Shown here: positions 39,629 through 52,700 of the stretch, piece after piece
Position numbering within the stretch: the first letter of the stretch is position 1
Layout of the letters: every line of letters begins with the position of its first letter
Origin: Colletes latitarsis
Lineage: Eukaryota; Arthropoda; Insecta; Hymenoptera; Colletidae
Direction: 5' to 3'
Length of the DNA: 64,000 nucleotides
Assembly (NCBI RefSeq): GCF_051014445.1
Contig: NC_135137.1
Span: 17,733,501-17,797,500 of the forward strand
Translations under genes and position numbers: made by a program
Notes under the pieces: model-generated
What the model was told of the DNA's origin: nothing
What the model saw: only the letters and a program-made list of their open reading frames with translations
The model's database searches: none

Positions 39629-42600
39629 TGCCGCCCCGCCCCCTCCTCCAGGCCAACCTCAACCACTGCCGCGCGGCACAGGATATGATGGCCCAAGTCA
39701 TCGCGGAGTGGGGGGTTGGCCCGCGGTCGCCGCCGAGCCGTACCGCGTCCCTGATCACCCTCATTGGGTGGGCGACGCGGACGGCTTGGTGGCGACGGTA
39801 TGGGGAGGGGGCGACGGGTCCCCACCGTTCTCCTTGTTGGAGCGCGGTCGGGGATTCGTCGCCGTGGACTGGGGGGGAGTCGCTGTGGTGGGGTGCTACA
39901 TTTCGCCCCGTAGCGGTCACGCTGCGTTCGAGCTGTACTTGGCCGAGGTCGCGGCATGCGTGCAGCGCTACGCGGCCCGGCCGGTGCTGGTCCTGGGGGA
40001 TTTTAATGCCAAGTCGGTGGCTTGGGGATCCCCCAGGACCTCCGTTCGCGGCGGGATCCTGGGCGATTGGGCGGCGGGGCTCGACCTCCGGGTATTGAAC
40101 CGGGGGTCGGAGCACACGTGTGTGCGGCGATATGGAGGGTCTATCGTGGATGTTGGATTCGCGACCCCCAACGCCGTGCGCATGGTGTCGGGATGGCACG
40201 TGGTCGCGGGGGCAGAGACACTCTCGGATCACCGGTATATCCGGATGGAGGTCTCTGCCGCCGCGGGGGATGCATCCCGACACCACCGTCCGGGTGGTAA
40301 CCCACCGCGCCGCTGGGCGCTTCGGCGCCTGGACAAGGATGCCCTGATGGCAGCTGCCCTCGCTGCAACTTGGCCGCAGAGGGCGGCCGAGTATAGAGGA
40401 GGAGGTCGCCCGGCTCGGGGGGATGGTCGCGAACATATGTGACGCGGCGATGCCCCGGGTCGGGCGGGCTTCACCTCGCCGGGCGGTGTACTGGTGGTCG
40501 GCCGCGATCGCGGAAATGCGAGACGCGAGTGTCCGCGCCCGACGCCAGTACACCCGCGCGCGCCGTCGTCTACGGAGAGACGATAGCGTGGCGCGAGCGA
40601 GGGCAGATGACCTGTATGAGGCATACCGCATGTCGCGGATGGCTCTGCAGGTCGCCATCAAACGGGCCAAGACCCGGGCATGGAAGGAGCTCCTCGAGAC
40701 CCTTGATGACGACCCTTGGGGGCGCCCTTATAAGGTGGTGCTGAACAAGCTCCGCCCGTGGGCGCCCCCCGTCACCGAGGGTCTTGACCCCCGGCTGCTG
40801 GAGGGCGTGGTCAATACTCTCTTCCCAATTGGGGAGATGGGACCACGTCCTCCGGCAGAGGCGACGGCCCCGTTGGAGTGGGAGGCCGTGCCGGGGGTCA
40901 CGCAGGGGGAGCTGGCCGCAGCAATCAGACGGCTCGGGGCGCGTAACACGGCCCCGGGTCCGGATGGTGTGCCTGGCCGGGTTTGGGTCTTAACCCACGG
41001 CGTCCTTGGGGCCGAGCTCAGGTGGTTGTTTAACCGATGCCTGAGGGACGGGCGTTTCCCCCCCAGTTGGAAGGTGGCGAGGATGGTCCTCCTCCGGAAG
41101 GAGGGTCGGCCCGCGGAGTCTCCATCCGCATACCGGCCCATCTGTCTCCTTGGCGAGGTGGGCAAGCTCTTCGAGCGAGTGATTGCTGCCCGCCTCGCCG
41201 AGCACCTGTCGCGGGGTGCTCCGGGCCTGGCCGACAGCCAGTACGGTTTCCGGGGGGGGGGGGGGGCCGGTCGACGGTCGACGCGATCAGTCGGGTCAGG
41301 GTCCTCTCGGAGTCGGCCGTCTTCCGGGGAGGGGTGGCGTTGGCGGTATCGCTGGATATTGCCAACGCGTTTAACACCCTTCCCTGGGGGGAGATACGGA
41401 GGGGGCTCGAATATCATCGGGTACCCCCGCGTCTCAGGGCAGTCGTCGGGGATTATCTCCGCGGCAGGTGGATCGAGTATCCGGGCCGGGATGGTGATAT
41501 GCGGAGGGAGGTGTACTGCGGTGTTCCGCAGGGGTCGGTCCTCGAGCCACTCCTGTGGAACATCGCGTACGACTCGGTGTTGCGGGCCGGCCTCCCCGAC
41601 GGCGTCAGCACGGTGTGTTATGCGGATGACACACTGGTGCTGGCCGTCGGGGCTCAGTGGGGGGGGAGGTCCAAGCGCCTCGCCGAGGAGGGGGCGCAAC
41701 GCGTCGTCGACCGGATCAGGGGGATGGGGATGACGGTGGCGGTCCATAAGACCGAGGTGATAGCGTTCCACTCACCTCGGCAGGATCCGCCACCCCCTCT
41801 GATCCGGGTGGGTGGGGCTGATATCGAGGTGATGCCCCGGATGAGGTATCTGGGGCTGATCCTCGATAGCCACTGGCGCTTCGAGGAGCATTTCCGCTGC
41901 CTGGTTCCCCGGTTGGAGAGGATGGTCTCGGCTTTAGGCCGGATCCTCCCCAACTTGGGGGGCCCGGCGGGACGAGTTCGCCGCCTCTATGTAGCAATGG
42001 TTCAGTCGGTGGCCCTATACGGGGCCCCCGTCTGGGCGGACGACTGGCGGCCTCCCGGCGCAGCATGACGATGCTGCGTCGGGTGCAGAGGCGGATGGCG
42101 CTGAGGGTCGTCCGCGGTTACCGGACCGTGTCGCATGAGGCGGCGACGGTTCTTGCGGGGATGCCGCCCATGGATCTCCTCGCGCGGTCGCATGCGATGA
42201 TGTATCGTCATCGTGTCGACCGTCGCGCGGGAGTGGGGGCGGTCCCGGGAGAGCAGGAACCTGCTTGGGGCGATTTGAAGCGTCAGGCCCGGCAGTTCGT
42301 GGTGCTCGCGTGGCAGGAGCGGTTGGCCCTGCCAACTGCGGGGCACCGGACAGTCGGGGCTGTTCGGCCACTCCTGTGTGAGTGGCTGGACAGAGGCCAT
42401 GGAAGCCTTACTTACCGGATGGCACAGGTATTTTCCGGTCATGGTAGCTTCGGAAGATACCTGTGCCGGATAGGGAAGGAGCCGACGGCGCGTTGCTGCC
42501 ATTGTGTCGCCGAGCAGGACACGGCTGATCATACCCTCCTGGTATGCCCAGCTTGGGATGGGGAGCGACGTGTCCTGGTTGGTGTCATAGGACGGGATGT

Positions 42601-42811
42601 CTCGCTGCCGGGTGTGGTGCGCGCCATGCTCGGCAGCGAGAGGAAGTGGAGGGCCGTGGCCTCCTTCTGCGAGACCGTAATGCTGCAAAAGGAGGCCGCG
42701 GGAAGGGAGCGCGAGCTTCAGCGGCGCGCTGAGGCTCGCGCTCGTATGGTGGCGCGAGGGCGTCGCCCGGGCGCCAGGCGTCGCGGGCGGCGGCCTTTGC
42801 GCGGCGGATGA
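39628..42811 (+). pseudogene. R1-clade ORF2, multiply frameshifted
   Basis: Full-length relative to the intact ORF2 but broken in at least four places: a 1-nt loss near 39722 (after EWGVG), changes near 40385 (after LAATWPQ), a run of 15 G at 41252-41266 where intact copies have about seven, and a shift near 42045. All domains can still be traced in pieces: QANLNHCRAAQ, LGDFNAK, SDH, PQGSVL, YADD and the C-terminal Cys/His motif (here CCHCVAEQDTADH). The divergence and many lesions mark it as the oldest large R1-clade copy here. Confidence 0.9.
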
Positions 42812-43281
42812 CCCTGGCTGGGAGGGGGGCCCTGAGGGGAGCCTCCTCCCGCCAGGCGGCGATGGGTCGGACCGGGTGGGTCCGGCCCATGGTGAGGCAC
42901 ATCAGCTCCCGGCCGCCGAGGGGTAGAAACGGGGTCGCAGGCGGATGCGAGTTGGGGCTCGCAGCCCGCCACTAAATGCGGCCCCGGGACGGATGGCGGC
43001 GGGATGGAGTGGCCCCGTCCTGCCGCTATGAGACAGTGTGTCTACCGGGGGGACCGTTTGTCCCCCCCGGGGATGGGCGCAAAGCGCAGGCACGGGGAGG
43101 ATACCGGAAGAATGCTTCGAGCGATTCCCGGTATCCTCCCAAATCGTGCGGAAGGGTCACCGTGGGGTTTTTAGTGGGTAGATCCCGCGCCCGTCATTCT
43201 ACGGGCACGGGGAATCCCACACAACCCTCCCGCCTCTCCCCGAAGAGGTGGGAGGGAGTGTTTCGAAGATTTTCCCCACGA

Positions 43282-43320
<39 letters not shown>

Positions 43321-43323
<3 letters not shown>

Positions 43324-43541
43324 GTAATCGAGTAAGCTAGCAGTTAGCTAGTAAGCAAGCAGCGTGCTAGTAAGAGAGCAGAATGCCAGTAAGCATGCAG
43401 TAAGCTGGTAAGCAACTAGTAGTCTAGTAAGCAAGCAGGAAGCATGTAAGCAAGCAGTAAGCTGGTAGGCAAGCAGTGGGCTTGTAAGACACCAGTAAGC
43501 TAGAAAGCAAGCAGGAGGCTAGTAAGAAAGCAGTTAGCTAG
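43321..43541. repeat. 19-bp satellite array, block 3
   Basis: About 220 bp of the same satellite between the R1-clade poly(A) and the next BEL element. The final GCTAG (43537-43541) is the left copy of that element's target duplication. Confidence 0.95.
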
Positions 43542-44007
43542 TGTTAATGCGCAGACGAGAAGAGGCGCGGACGAGGAACAGGGACGCAAAGAATGGCGGA
43601 GTAATTCACACAGTCGCAAATTTATTGTAAGATTGCACAACGTTCACACTGCGGCAAGCGTAACTGGGACGCGGTGGGCACGTGTCCGATAACAGTTTCA
43701 AGTGTAACTCCCTAGGAGAATGCGCCAGGGCGACGAAGGTCCGTTTTCGATATCACGTACAATCGGATCGACAGCTTGGATCGTTCTGCCGTCACAGGAT
43801 CGCGCACGACAAACCGTTGATCTTTCAGATCTCGTCCATAGATCGGTGACGGTCGCGGCAACCGTCGGCACACATGACACGCTCTCACAATACTCATTCA
43901 CTCTCTCTCACGCAATACACACCGTTCGCACCTTAATCTAAACACGAAGACGGTACAATAAACGTATTTCTACATCTTATTCTAATTCTTATACCTTATT
44001 CTAAACA
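43542..44007 (-). repeat. 3' LTR of the 43542-49751 BEL/Pao element
   Basis: 466 bp. Contains about 31 bp (GAGAAGAGGCGCGGACGAGG and following, near 43557-43590) missing from the other LTR, plus many single-base differences. Confidence 0.93.
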
Positions 44008-44047
44008 TGCCGCCCGCCTCGGCCGCGTGAAGCGCGACCGATGCCTC

Positions 44048-45283
44048 TTAGGGATTTTCACCGCCCGCCGTCACGCCGTCGGGGTCCTCCGCGACCGGCA
44101 GGAGGTCCAGGCGAGTGATAGGTCGCTCAAATTCTCCGCGCGACGTGCGGATGGAGACCACGCGGACTCGCCCATCTCGACCGGGGTGTGCTCGGACTAT
44201 TCGTCCTAACCTCCACTGACCCGGGGGATGATTGTCCTCCCTCATGACCACGAGGTCGTTGGGTTGGAGGTCGCGCGCTGGCCGGGACCGCCGATATCGC
44301 TGCTGAAAGGACAGCACGTAGTCGCGCTGCCACCGCATCCAAAAATGATCGCGCATTCGGGTGACGAGCTGCCAGCGGGAGAGCAGCGACGTCGCCGCTG
44401 CTTCGGGAACGCGAAGCGGAAGCGCTAGCAGGGGACCGCCGATTAGTAAATGTCCCGGAGTGAGTGCCGCACTATCGTCCACATCCGTCGACAGGGGTGT
44501 AAGCGGACGCGAATTGAGGCACGCCTCGACCATGGCTAACAGCGTCGCGAGTTCCTCGAAGGTGAGAGGGTGCTCGCGGGTGACCCTACGAAGATGATGC
44601 TTCACGCTTTTCACGCAAGCTTTCCACAAGCCTCCGAAGTGTGGGGCATTGGCGGGGATGAATCGCCACGATAACTCCTCGGCCTGAATGAACGCGGTGA
44701 ACTCGGCAGACCGCGATGCCTACCGGACGGAGGCCCGTAGCTCACGATCCGCGCCGCGGAAGTTGGTGCCGTCGTTACTCCAAACCTCGGTTGGCCTACC
44801 GCGTCGAGAAACGAAGCGCTGAAGCGCTGCAAGGAAGCCGGCGGAAGAGCAATAGGACACCAGTTCTAAGTGAACTGCCCTTGTGGCAACGCATACGAAG
44901 ACGCAGATATAGGCCTTGCGGATCCGAGATCCGCGACCTCGAGCGATCCTAGTGGACAAGGGCCCGGCGTAGTCGACTCCCACAGGTGAGAATGGACGCG
45001 AGGGGGTAATCCGAGCGGGAGGTAGATCAGCCATCAACTGTACTCCAGTCTGTGTGCGATATCGGGTGCAGACCACGCAACGGTGTACCACGGAGCGAAC
45101 CGCTGATCTGGCGCCTAACATCCAATGGGTGCTTCTTAACACCCCGAGAGTGAGTTGGGGGCCCCCGTGCATTGCCCGTAGATGCGCATGCTCAATGATG
45201 CGGGCCGTGAGTGGTGGCCGCAGAAGAATTATCGGATGCCGGGCGTCATATGGGCCTGGCGCGTGATGGATGCGTCCCCCCAC
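44048..45283 (-). pseudogene. BEL/Pao integrase, frameshifted, catalytic Glu lost
   Basis: Two open pieces. 44720-45283 holds the zinc motif (HAHLRAMHGG, then HRCVVC), the first core aspartate in GVDYAGP and the second in SNDGTNFRGADREL. 44048-44629 holds the C-terminal part (MWKACVKSVKHHL, then VEACLNSRP, LTPGHLLIGG). The related elements have LWEAGVKS at this point; here it is LWKACVKS, so the third catalytic residue is Lys instead of Glu. Even without the frameshift the enzyme would be dead. Confidence 0.9.
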
Positions 45284-45324
45284 CCGGATGACCCCGTCTT
45301 CGTCGACAAATGGGACGAGCGTGG

Positions 45325-47020
45325 TCAGCGGACTCGACGCGGAGACGGGCTTTCCCTCCCGAAGATTACGTAATTCCGCTCCAAACTCGTTAAGCTGTAT
45401 CCACCGAAGTCAAAAGACACGCGCCCGGCGGCTATCCGGTATGTCGCGAACATCGAGGGCCCCGGGTCGCGTGTAGCAAGGGATGCTTGGCTCGCGTGGA
45501 TGAAACGCAGAATATGTGCGGTGGTGCGTAGAAGTCGCGGCCACGATGAGACGCTATTCAGAAGGGGTTCGAGGGGACTACTCGCGGAAGCAGCCGAGCA
45601 ATGCGCGATTGTCGTACGCACTTCCGGTGCGATCGTTGGGGACACGTCGTCCTGAGCGGGCCAGTCTGAGCGAGGGCTCGAGAGCCTGCCGGGGCCGTGC
45701 CACCACAGAGTATGGGCAAGAGAGGCTTCGGGTAAGATTCCCCGGGATGCGCAGTCGGCGGGATTGTCGCGGGTCGGCACGTGTTGCCACGACGCCGAGG
45801 GAAGTGCAGTATGGATCTCGGAGACGCGATTCGTCGCAAAAACCTGCCACGTAGAAGGGTGTCGGCGGAGCCATTCTAGGACAACCCGGGAGTCCGTCCA
45901 AGCAAAAATGCCAGCCCGTACGAAGTGTGTTTCGGCGTGAATGCGCGCGAGGAGGCGCGTGAGCAGCACCGCGGCGCACAACTCGAGGCGAGGAATGCTC
46001 AACGTTTTGACCGGGACGACACGCGTCTTAGCTACGAGAAGCGTGACGCGGATCGCCGCTCCCCCTTCCGACGCGACTCGGACGTAAACGACCGCCGCGT
46101 ACGCACGAGAGGACGCGTCGGCAAACCCGTGCAGCTCCAACGCCATGTTGCCCGGCGACAGCCCGCACCATCGTGGTACGCGTACGTGACGCAGTAAATG
46201 CAGTTCCGCTGCACAGCGACACCACTCCTGCAGCAATTCCGGCGGAAGAGGTGAGTCCCAGTCGGCCCCACGAATCCATAGGCTTTGTAAGATAATTTTC
46301 GCGACAATGATGACCGGTGACACACAACCAAGAGGGTCGAATAGCCGCGCCGTCATGGATAATACGGATCGCTTCGTGGGAGTCGCTGCGCTGGGCTTGT
46401 CCACGCGATACGCGAACACGTCGTCCTCGGGGTTCCACTGAAGCCCTAAAACGGAATGGAATGGCTCATCCTCCGATCCTAAGGGTAGGGAATTTTCCGG
46501 CAAGGCTCCTTCCGGGAGAGCGGCCGCCTCAATTGCTGCCCATTTCCCCAAGGCAAACCCGCCTTTCGCGAGCAACGAGGTTAGTTCGTGATGCGTCGCG
46601 ATGGCTTCGGCCAGAGTGTCAGCCCCGAAGATGACGTCGTCGACGTAGAAGTAATGGGTGAGAACGAGGCGACCGCGTGGGAAAGAGTCTCCGTCGTCAT
46701 CGGCCAGCTGCCGTAGGACCCGCTGCGCTAAAAATGGTGCGGAGGCAGAGCCATACGTAACGGTACGTAATGCAAAGGTACCCGGTTCTTGTGTTGATTC
46801 GCGAAGCCACAAGATGCATGGGTACGCGTGATCTTCCGGATCAACTAAAATTTGACCATAGATTTTTTGTATGTCGGCTTTTTGAGCGACGCGCGTAATT
46901 CGCCACCGGAGCAGAATTGAAATCAAATCGGCCTGTAATTTCGGTCCCACCAGGAGGTGGTCGTTGAGCGACGTGCCGTTCGAGGTCACAGCGGATGCAT
47001 TAAAAACTATGCAGAGCTTG
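45325..47020 (-). pseudogene. BEL/Pao reverse transcriptase and RNase H, frameshifted
   Basis: About 565 residues in one frame. Reverse transcriptase: CIVFNASA, SLNDHLLVGPKLQ, FYVDDVIFGAD. Connection: RLFDPLGCVSPVI. RNase H: LHGFADASSRAYA, IPRLELCAAVLL, AWTDSRVVLEWL, DNPADCASRGI. Frameshifts separate it from the protease region (near 47020) and from integrase (near 45430). Catalytic aspartates of YVDD are still present. Confidence 0.9.
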
Positions 47021-49279
47021 GAGGTCTGCATCGTGCACCACTGCAGGGTGTGGTGAATAGACCGGCTCCGTCGGGAACGGAGAGCTGACGGGAGCCATAT
47101 GGCCAAGAGCCTCATATTCACGCAAAAACTCGACATATTGCGCTCCTAGTGTAGTGTCGTTTTTCAATCTGCGATGGAGGGATCGCAGGAGTGCGACCGC
47201 GCGGGAAAGGGACTCGCCGATGTCAACAGGCGGCTCGGTGCGAAAGGGCAGTCGTACAATGTACCGCCCTTCAGCGGCGCAACAATGCGTGCGCGCGAAG
47301 TGTTGTTCGCATCGAGCTTCTTCCGGCGATAGCGAAGAAGGAGACGCGACCTCCTCAATCTCCCAGAACCGACGCAGTAGGGAGTCGACGTCATCTCCCT
47401 TCGGCGGAGCCAGCGCGCGAGCATGATACACACCCACCGAGGACGTCTCGCGGGCGGTGGGCCCGGAGACCACCCACCCGAACACGGTGTGCTGCGCAAT
47501 GGGGTCCTGCGCTCGACCACGACGCAATCCCGGGAGCAGGATCGCACCGAAATAATCTGCCCCTAATAAGACGTCGACGCCGCGAGATTCAGACGAATTC
47601 GAATCTGCGAGGGGCAAGTCTCGGATGTGAGGCCACGCAGTCGGAGAGCAGCCGGACACTCCCGAATAGGCGGTGAGGCAGGGTAGGACGAGAGCCGTCA
47701 CTGTTGTATAAGCCAGGTCAGTACCTGCATGCCGGAGTAATGTTTCGACCTTCGCGAGCGATGTTTCCACTAAGACTCCCCCCGCCCCCGTTATTTCTGT
47801 AGCGGCCACTCGTTTTTGCAGGCGGAGTGTCTGTACCAAGGACTCGGACACAAAGGAGGCCTCCGAACCCTGGTCGAGTAATACGCGGACCGAGACGTAC
47901 CCCCCGGATGCCGACCGCGATTGCACGACAGCTGTCGCGAGCAGTACAGGAGTACTCGCGCGCTCTGGAGGGGCCGCGGCGCACGTATAGGCGGACCGAG
48001 TACCGTTAGATCCCGAAGGAATGCCAGTGGGTTTCGAAGATGACGCTGCATGATCGCCGCCCGTCGGCGCTTCGACACTCGTCGTGGGAACGTCTAACAA
48101 ACTGTGGTGATTGCGGTTACATCGCGAGCACGTGCTGCGAACCGGACACGTCGAAACCATGTGTCCATCGCGAAGACAGTTAAAACAGGCGTTGGTCCGA
48201 GTCACTAGGTCTCGCCGCTGCGTAGGTTGTAGGCTATGGAACGCCGGACATCGATATAACGGATGCTTCGATCCGCACATCGGGCACCGGTTCACATCTG
48301 TATTCGCTGCGTGCGTGCGAACTCCCGTCGAGGGCGCCGATCGCGGCGCGGCGAGGCGCGCGGCCGAAATTTTGGGCTTGTCGTGAAGCGCCTCGAGAGC
48401 GCGGATCCGCGCAACGAGGAATTGGTCGAGCTCGTCGAAGGTGGGGGGCTCGGTGCTTGCTCCGCGGGATATCTCCCACTCTCGTAGCGTACGGCGGTCT
48501 AGCTTGGCGGTAAGCATGGAGACGATCCACCGGGCAACCGATACTGCGCAACATGGCGATCGACTCCTTCATCGTGTCGCGAAGACGAGATAATTCGTCC
48601 GCGGACTCGCTAACAATAACCGGCAGCGAGATGAAATTGCTTAATAATGTTGATACTGTCACGCGCTTGTTATTGTACCGGTCGGCTAGCGTCATCCAGG
48701 CCGGTTCGAAATTCGCGTCTGTTATCGAGAAATGCGCGATCAGGTTCGCGGCATGACCTTCGGCGGACGATTTTAAATAGTGTAACCGTTGCACGTTCGT
48801 TAGGGACTTATTGTCTAACACGAGCGATTTGAACAGATGGCGGAAACTCTGCCATTCGGTGTACGACACAGCGAATTTGGGCAGCGGGATCCGCGCGAGT
48901 TTCGCGACGGAGATGGAGTCGCCTGTGGGCACGGGAGAGGGACTCGGTTGCGCGGCGCAGGTCGCAGTGCATTTCGCTGCAACGTCGGCGAAAAAGTCAC
49001 ACGAGGCCCAATAGGTCTCCTGCACCTTTTCGACGGTTTCCTCGGTAAAGTACGGCATGATAGACTTAGCGTGAGCGGGGACTAACTGCAGAAACTCCAG
49101 GTACAGCTTCTCGAAGCACGTCCCTCGGCGGAAGCTGCGGAGAACTTAGCTTGCCCTTCCTTCCGGTAGTTAACTTTCATCCGGATGATGGGGTGGGCGA
49201 TGACCCGCAGCTGATGTAGGTGGGCTTCCACGGTCTGATTGATCAGCGGTGCTGATGTTGCAGCTCGTGCGGTCTCCAT
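47000..49279 (-). pseudogene. BEL/Pao gag-protease, frameshifted
   Basis: Starts at ATG 49279 (METARAATSAPL), shifts frame near 49130, continues in 48234-49058 (capsid-like segment with YTEWQSFRHLFKSLV and LQRLHYLKSSAEG-type sequence), then shifts again near 48500 into 47000-48517. The last piece holds a zinc region (CPMCGSKHPLYRC, CFNCLRDGHMVSTC, CSRCNRNHHSLL) and the aspartic protease active site LLDQGSEASFVS. Gag and protease would form and mature the particle. At least two frameshifts break it. Confidence 0.9.
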
Positions 49280-49316
49280 TTTGCGTCGTCCTCAGATCCG
49301 GCTCAAAGGACCACTT

Positions 49317-49751
49317 TGTTAATGCACAGACGAAGAATGGCGGAGCAATTCACACAGTCACAAATTTATTGTAAGATTGCACAACGTTCACACTGCGGCA
49401 AGCGTACCTGGGACGCGGTGGGCACGTGTCCGATAACAGTTGCAAGGGCAACTCCCTAGGAGAATGCGCCAGGGGGACGAAGGTCCATTCTCGATATCAC
49501 GTACAATCGGATCGACAGCTTGGATCGTTCTGCCGTCACAGGATCGCGCACGACAAACCGTTGATCTTTCAAATCTCGTCCATAGATCGGTGACGGTCGC
49601 GCCAACCGTCGGCACACATGACGCGCTCTCACAACACACCTTCACTCTCTCCCACGCAATCCACACCACTCGAACCTTAATCTAAACACGAAGAAGGTAC
49701 AGTAAACGTATTTCTACATCTTATCCTAATTCTTATACCTTATTCTAAACA
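49317..49751 (-). repeat. 5' LTR of the 43542-49751 BEL/Pao element
   Basis: 435 bp, TGTTAATGC to CTAAACA on the plus strand. On the minus strand it directs transcription of the element. The primer site follows after 3 nt. Confidence 0.93.
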
Positions 49752-52700
49752 GCTAGTAAGCAAGCTGTTAGCCAGTAAGCAAGCAGTAAACGAGTAAGCT
49801 AGCAGTAAGATAGTAAGCAAGCAGTGTGCTAGTAAGCAAACTGTAAGCTAGACAGCAAGCAGCAAGCTAGTATGCATGCAGTGAGCTACTAAGCGAGTAG
49901 TGGGCTAGTAAGCTGGCTCTAATCCAGTAAGCAAGCAGTAAGCTAGTATCCAAGCAGTAAGCTGGTAAGCAAGCAGTGAGCTAGTAAGCAAGCAGTAAGC
50001 TAGTATCCAAGCAGTAAGCTGGTAAGCAAGCAGTGAGCTAGTAAGCAAGCAGTTAGCTATTGCGCATGCTGTAAACTATTAAGCAAGCTGTAAGCTAGTA
50101 AGCTATCTGTAATGTACTGAGAATGCAGTATGCTAGTAAGCTACTACCAAGCTGGAAAGCAAGCAACAAGCTAGTAAGCAAGCAGTATGTTAGTAAGCGA
50201 GCAGAGACCTATCAAGGAAGTAGTAAGATAGTAAGCAAGCAGTATGTTAGAAAGCAAGCAGTGAGCCAATAAGAAAACAGTATGCTAGTTAGCAAGCTGT
50301 AAGCTAGAAAGAAAACGGCAAGCTAGTAAGCAAGCAGGAGGCTAGTAAGGAAGCAGAAACCTATTAAGCAGCCCGTAATATAGTATGCAAGCAGTGCGCT
50401 AGTAAGCGTGGTAGAAGATAGTAAGTAAGCAGTATGCTAGTATGCAAGCACTAAGCTAGAAAGCCAGCAGCAGGCTAGTATGGAAGCAGTTAGCTATTAA
50501 GCAAGCATTATGCTTGCAAGCAGGCAGAAAGGTCGATCGCAGGCAGTGAGCTAGTAAGCGAGCAGTAAGATCGATAGCATGCTGTGAGCTAGTATGAAAG
50601 CACTATGCCAGTATGCAAGCAGTAAGCTAGAAAGCAAGCAGTAAGGTAGTAAGCGAGGAGGAAGCCAGCAAACAAGCAGCAAGCTGCAGGCTGGCGAGGA
50701 AGCAGTTAGCTATTGAGCATTCAGTAAACTAGTAAGCACGCTGTAAGCTATAAAGTAAGCAGCAAGCTAGTAAGCAAGCAAGAAGCTAGCTGGGAGGCAG
50801 TATGTTGGAATGCATGCAGCGGGCTAGTAAGCAAGCAGTAGGCGAGTATGCTAGCTGTAATCTAGGAAGCAAGCAGTAAGTTAGTATGCAAGCAGTAAGA
50901 CTGTAAGCAATCAGTGAGCTAGTAAGCAAGCAGTGATCTAATGAGCGTGCAGGGAGCTAGTAACAAAGCAGTATGCTAGTATAAAAGTAGTGAGATAGTA
51001 AGCAAGCAGCTGGCTAGTAAGGAAGCAGTTAGCTATTAAGCGAGCAGGAAGCTAATAAGGGAGCGGTATGATAGTAAGCAAGCAGAAAGCTAGAAAGCAA
51101 GCAGCAAGCTAGTAAGCAAGCAGTAAGCTAGTAAACGATCAGGGAGCTAGTAAGTAAGCAGTGAGCTAGTAAGGGAGCAGGGAGCTAGTAAGGAAGCGGT
51201 AAGATATTAAGCAAGCAGTAACCGAGTAAGCTAGCAGTAAGCTAATAAGCAAGCAGTAAGCGATTATGGTAGCAGCAGGCAAGTAAGAAAGCATTTAACC
51301 ATTGAGCAAGCAGCAAACTAGTAAGCAAGCAATAAGCTGGTAGGCAACCAGTAATCAGGTAAGCGTGCAGTGAGCAAGAAAGGAAGCAGTATGCTAGTAT
51401 GCAAGCAGTGAGCTTGTAAGCGAGGTGGAAGCTAGTAAGGAAGCAGTATGGTAGCAAGCAAGCTGTAAAATGGATAGCAAGCAGTGTGGTAGTGAGCGAG
51501 CAGGGAGCCAGTGAGGAAGCATTATGCTAGCAAGCAAGCAGGAGGCTAGTAAGAAAGCAGCAGGCTAGTAAGAGAGCAGTTAGCAAGTAAGAAAGCAGTA
51601 GGCTTGTGAGAAAGCAGTGAGCTAGTAAGCGAGGAGGAAGCCAGTAACGACGCAGTTTGATAACAAGCAAGCTGTATGCCAGTAAGCAACCACTAAGACA
51701 GTAAGCAAGCAGACAAGCTGGTAAGAACGCTGTTAGCGAGTAAGTATGTAGGAAGCTAGTAAGCAAGCAGTGAGCTAGTAAGATAGCAACCAAGCAGCCG
51801 GCTAGTAAGAAAGCAATTAGCTAGTAAGCGTGCAAGTAGCTAGTTAGGAAGCTGTATGCTGGAAAGCTAGGAGTAACCTAGAAAGCAACAAGTAAGCAAG
51901 TGAGCAAGCAGCAGGCTAGTTATAATGCAAGTAGCTAGGAAGAAAGCGGCGTGCTAGTTAGCGAGCAGTAGGCTGGAAAGCGAGCAGCAGGTTAGTCAGA
52001 TAGCAGTTAGCTAGTAAGAATGCTGTGTGCTAGTAAGCAAGCAGTAAGCTAGAAAGCAAGCAGCAAGCTGTTAAGCAAGCAGGAAGCTAGTAAGGAAGCA
52101 GTAAGCTAGTAAGCCAGCAGGGACCTAGTAAGGGAGCAGAATGCTAGTAAGCAAGCAGTAAGCTAGAAGGCTAGCAGCAAGCTAGTAAGCAAGTACTCAG
52201 CTAGTAAGCGAGCGGGGAGCTAGTCAGGGAGCAGAATGCTAGTAAGCAATCAGTTAGCTGTTAAGCGTAGAGCAGGCTAGTATGAGCAGTTATCTAGTAA
52301 GCGAGCAGTAAGCTAGTAAGGAACCAGTAGGCTAGTAGGCATGCAGTAAGCTTGTAAGCAAGCAGTAAGGTGGTAAGCAAGCAGTGAGCCAGTAAGCGAG
52401 CTGGGAGCTACTAAGGAAGCAGATTGCTAGTATTCAAGCAGTAACCTAGAGAGCAAGCTATAAGCTAGTTAGATGGAGTTAGCTATTAAGCAAGCAGTAA
52501 GCTAGTAAGCCATCAGTAAGCTGGAAAGCAAGCAGCTGGCTAGTAAGGAAGCAGTAAGCTAGCAAGCAAGCAGGTAGCTAGTAAACATGCAGTATGCTAG
52601 AAAGCAAGCTGTAAGCTAGTAAGCGAGCAGGGAGCTAGTAAAGGAGCCGTAAGCGAGTTTGCAAGCAGTAAGCTAGTACGAAAGCAGTAAGTTAGGAAGA

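Larger units (their letters stand above)
39272..43320 (+). mobile_element. R1-clade retrotransposon, older 5'-truncated copy
   Basis: A 4.0-kb plus-strand copy that begins inside ORF1 (VEILAPRPLQ) and ends in 38 A (43283-43320) followed by satellite. It is clearly more diverged than the other copies and has several frameshifts. Its 3' UTR (from 42812) keeps most hairpins; in the 12-bp CCCTCCCACCTC stem some paired changes preserve pairing. The 5' end abuts the 5' end of the minus-strand copy at 39271, so no target duplication can be read. Confidence 0.92.
43542..49751 (-). mobile_element. BEL/Pao retrotransposon, old and inactivated
   Basis: 6.2 kb, minus strand. LTRs at 43542-44007 (466 bp, 3') and 49317-49751 (435 bp, 5') have TGTT...AACA termini and the 5-bp duplication GCTAG (43537-43541 and 49752-49756) in satellite DNA. 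The primer site complementary to tRNA-Tyr (one mismatch) is at 49296-49313, the purine tract at 44008-44020. The LTRs differ at roughly 20-25 positions plus a 31-bp insertion in the left one, so the insertion is older than the other BEL elements here. Gag and pol are complete in order but split by several frameshifts. Confidence 0.95.

Noticed and set aside
33289..43320. Twin-priming inversion of one R1-clade element
   Set aside because: Both partners have their own 3' UTR and poly(A), and they differ strongly in divergence, so they are separate copies.
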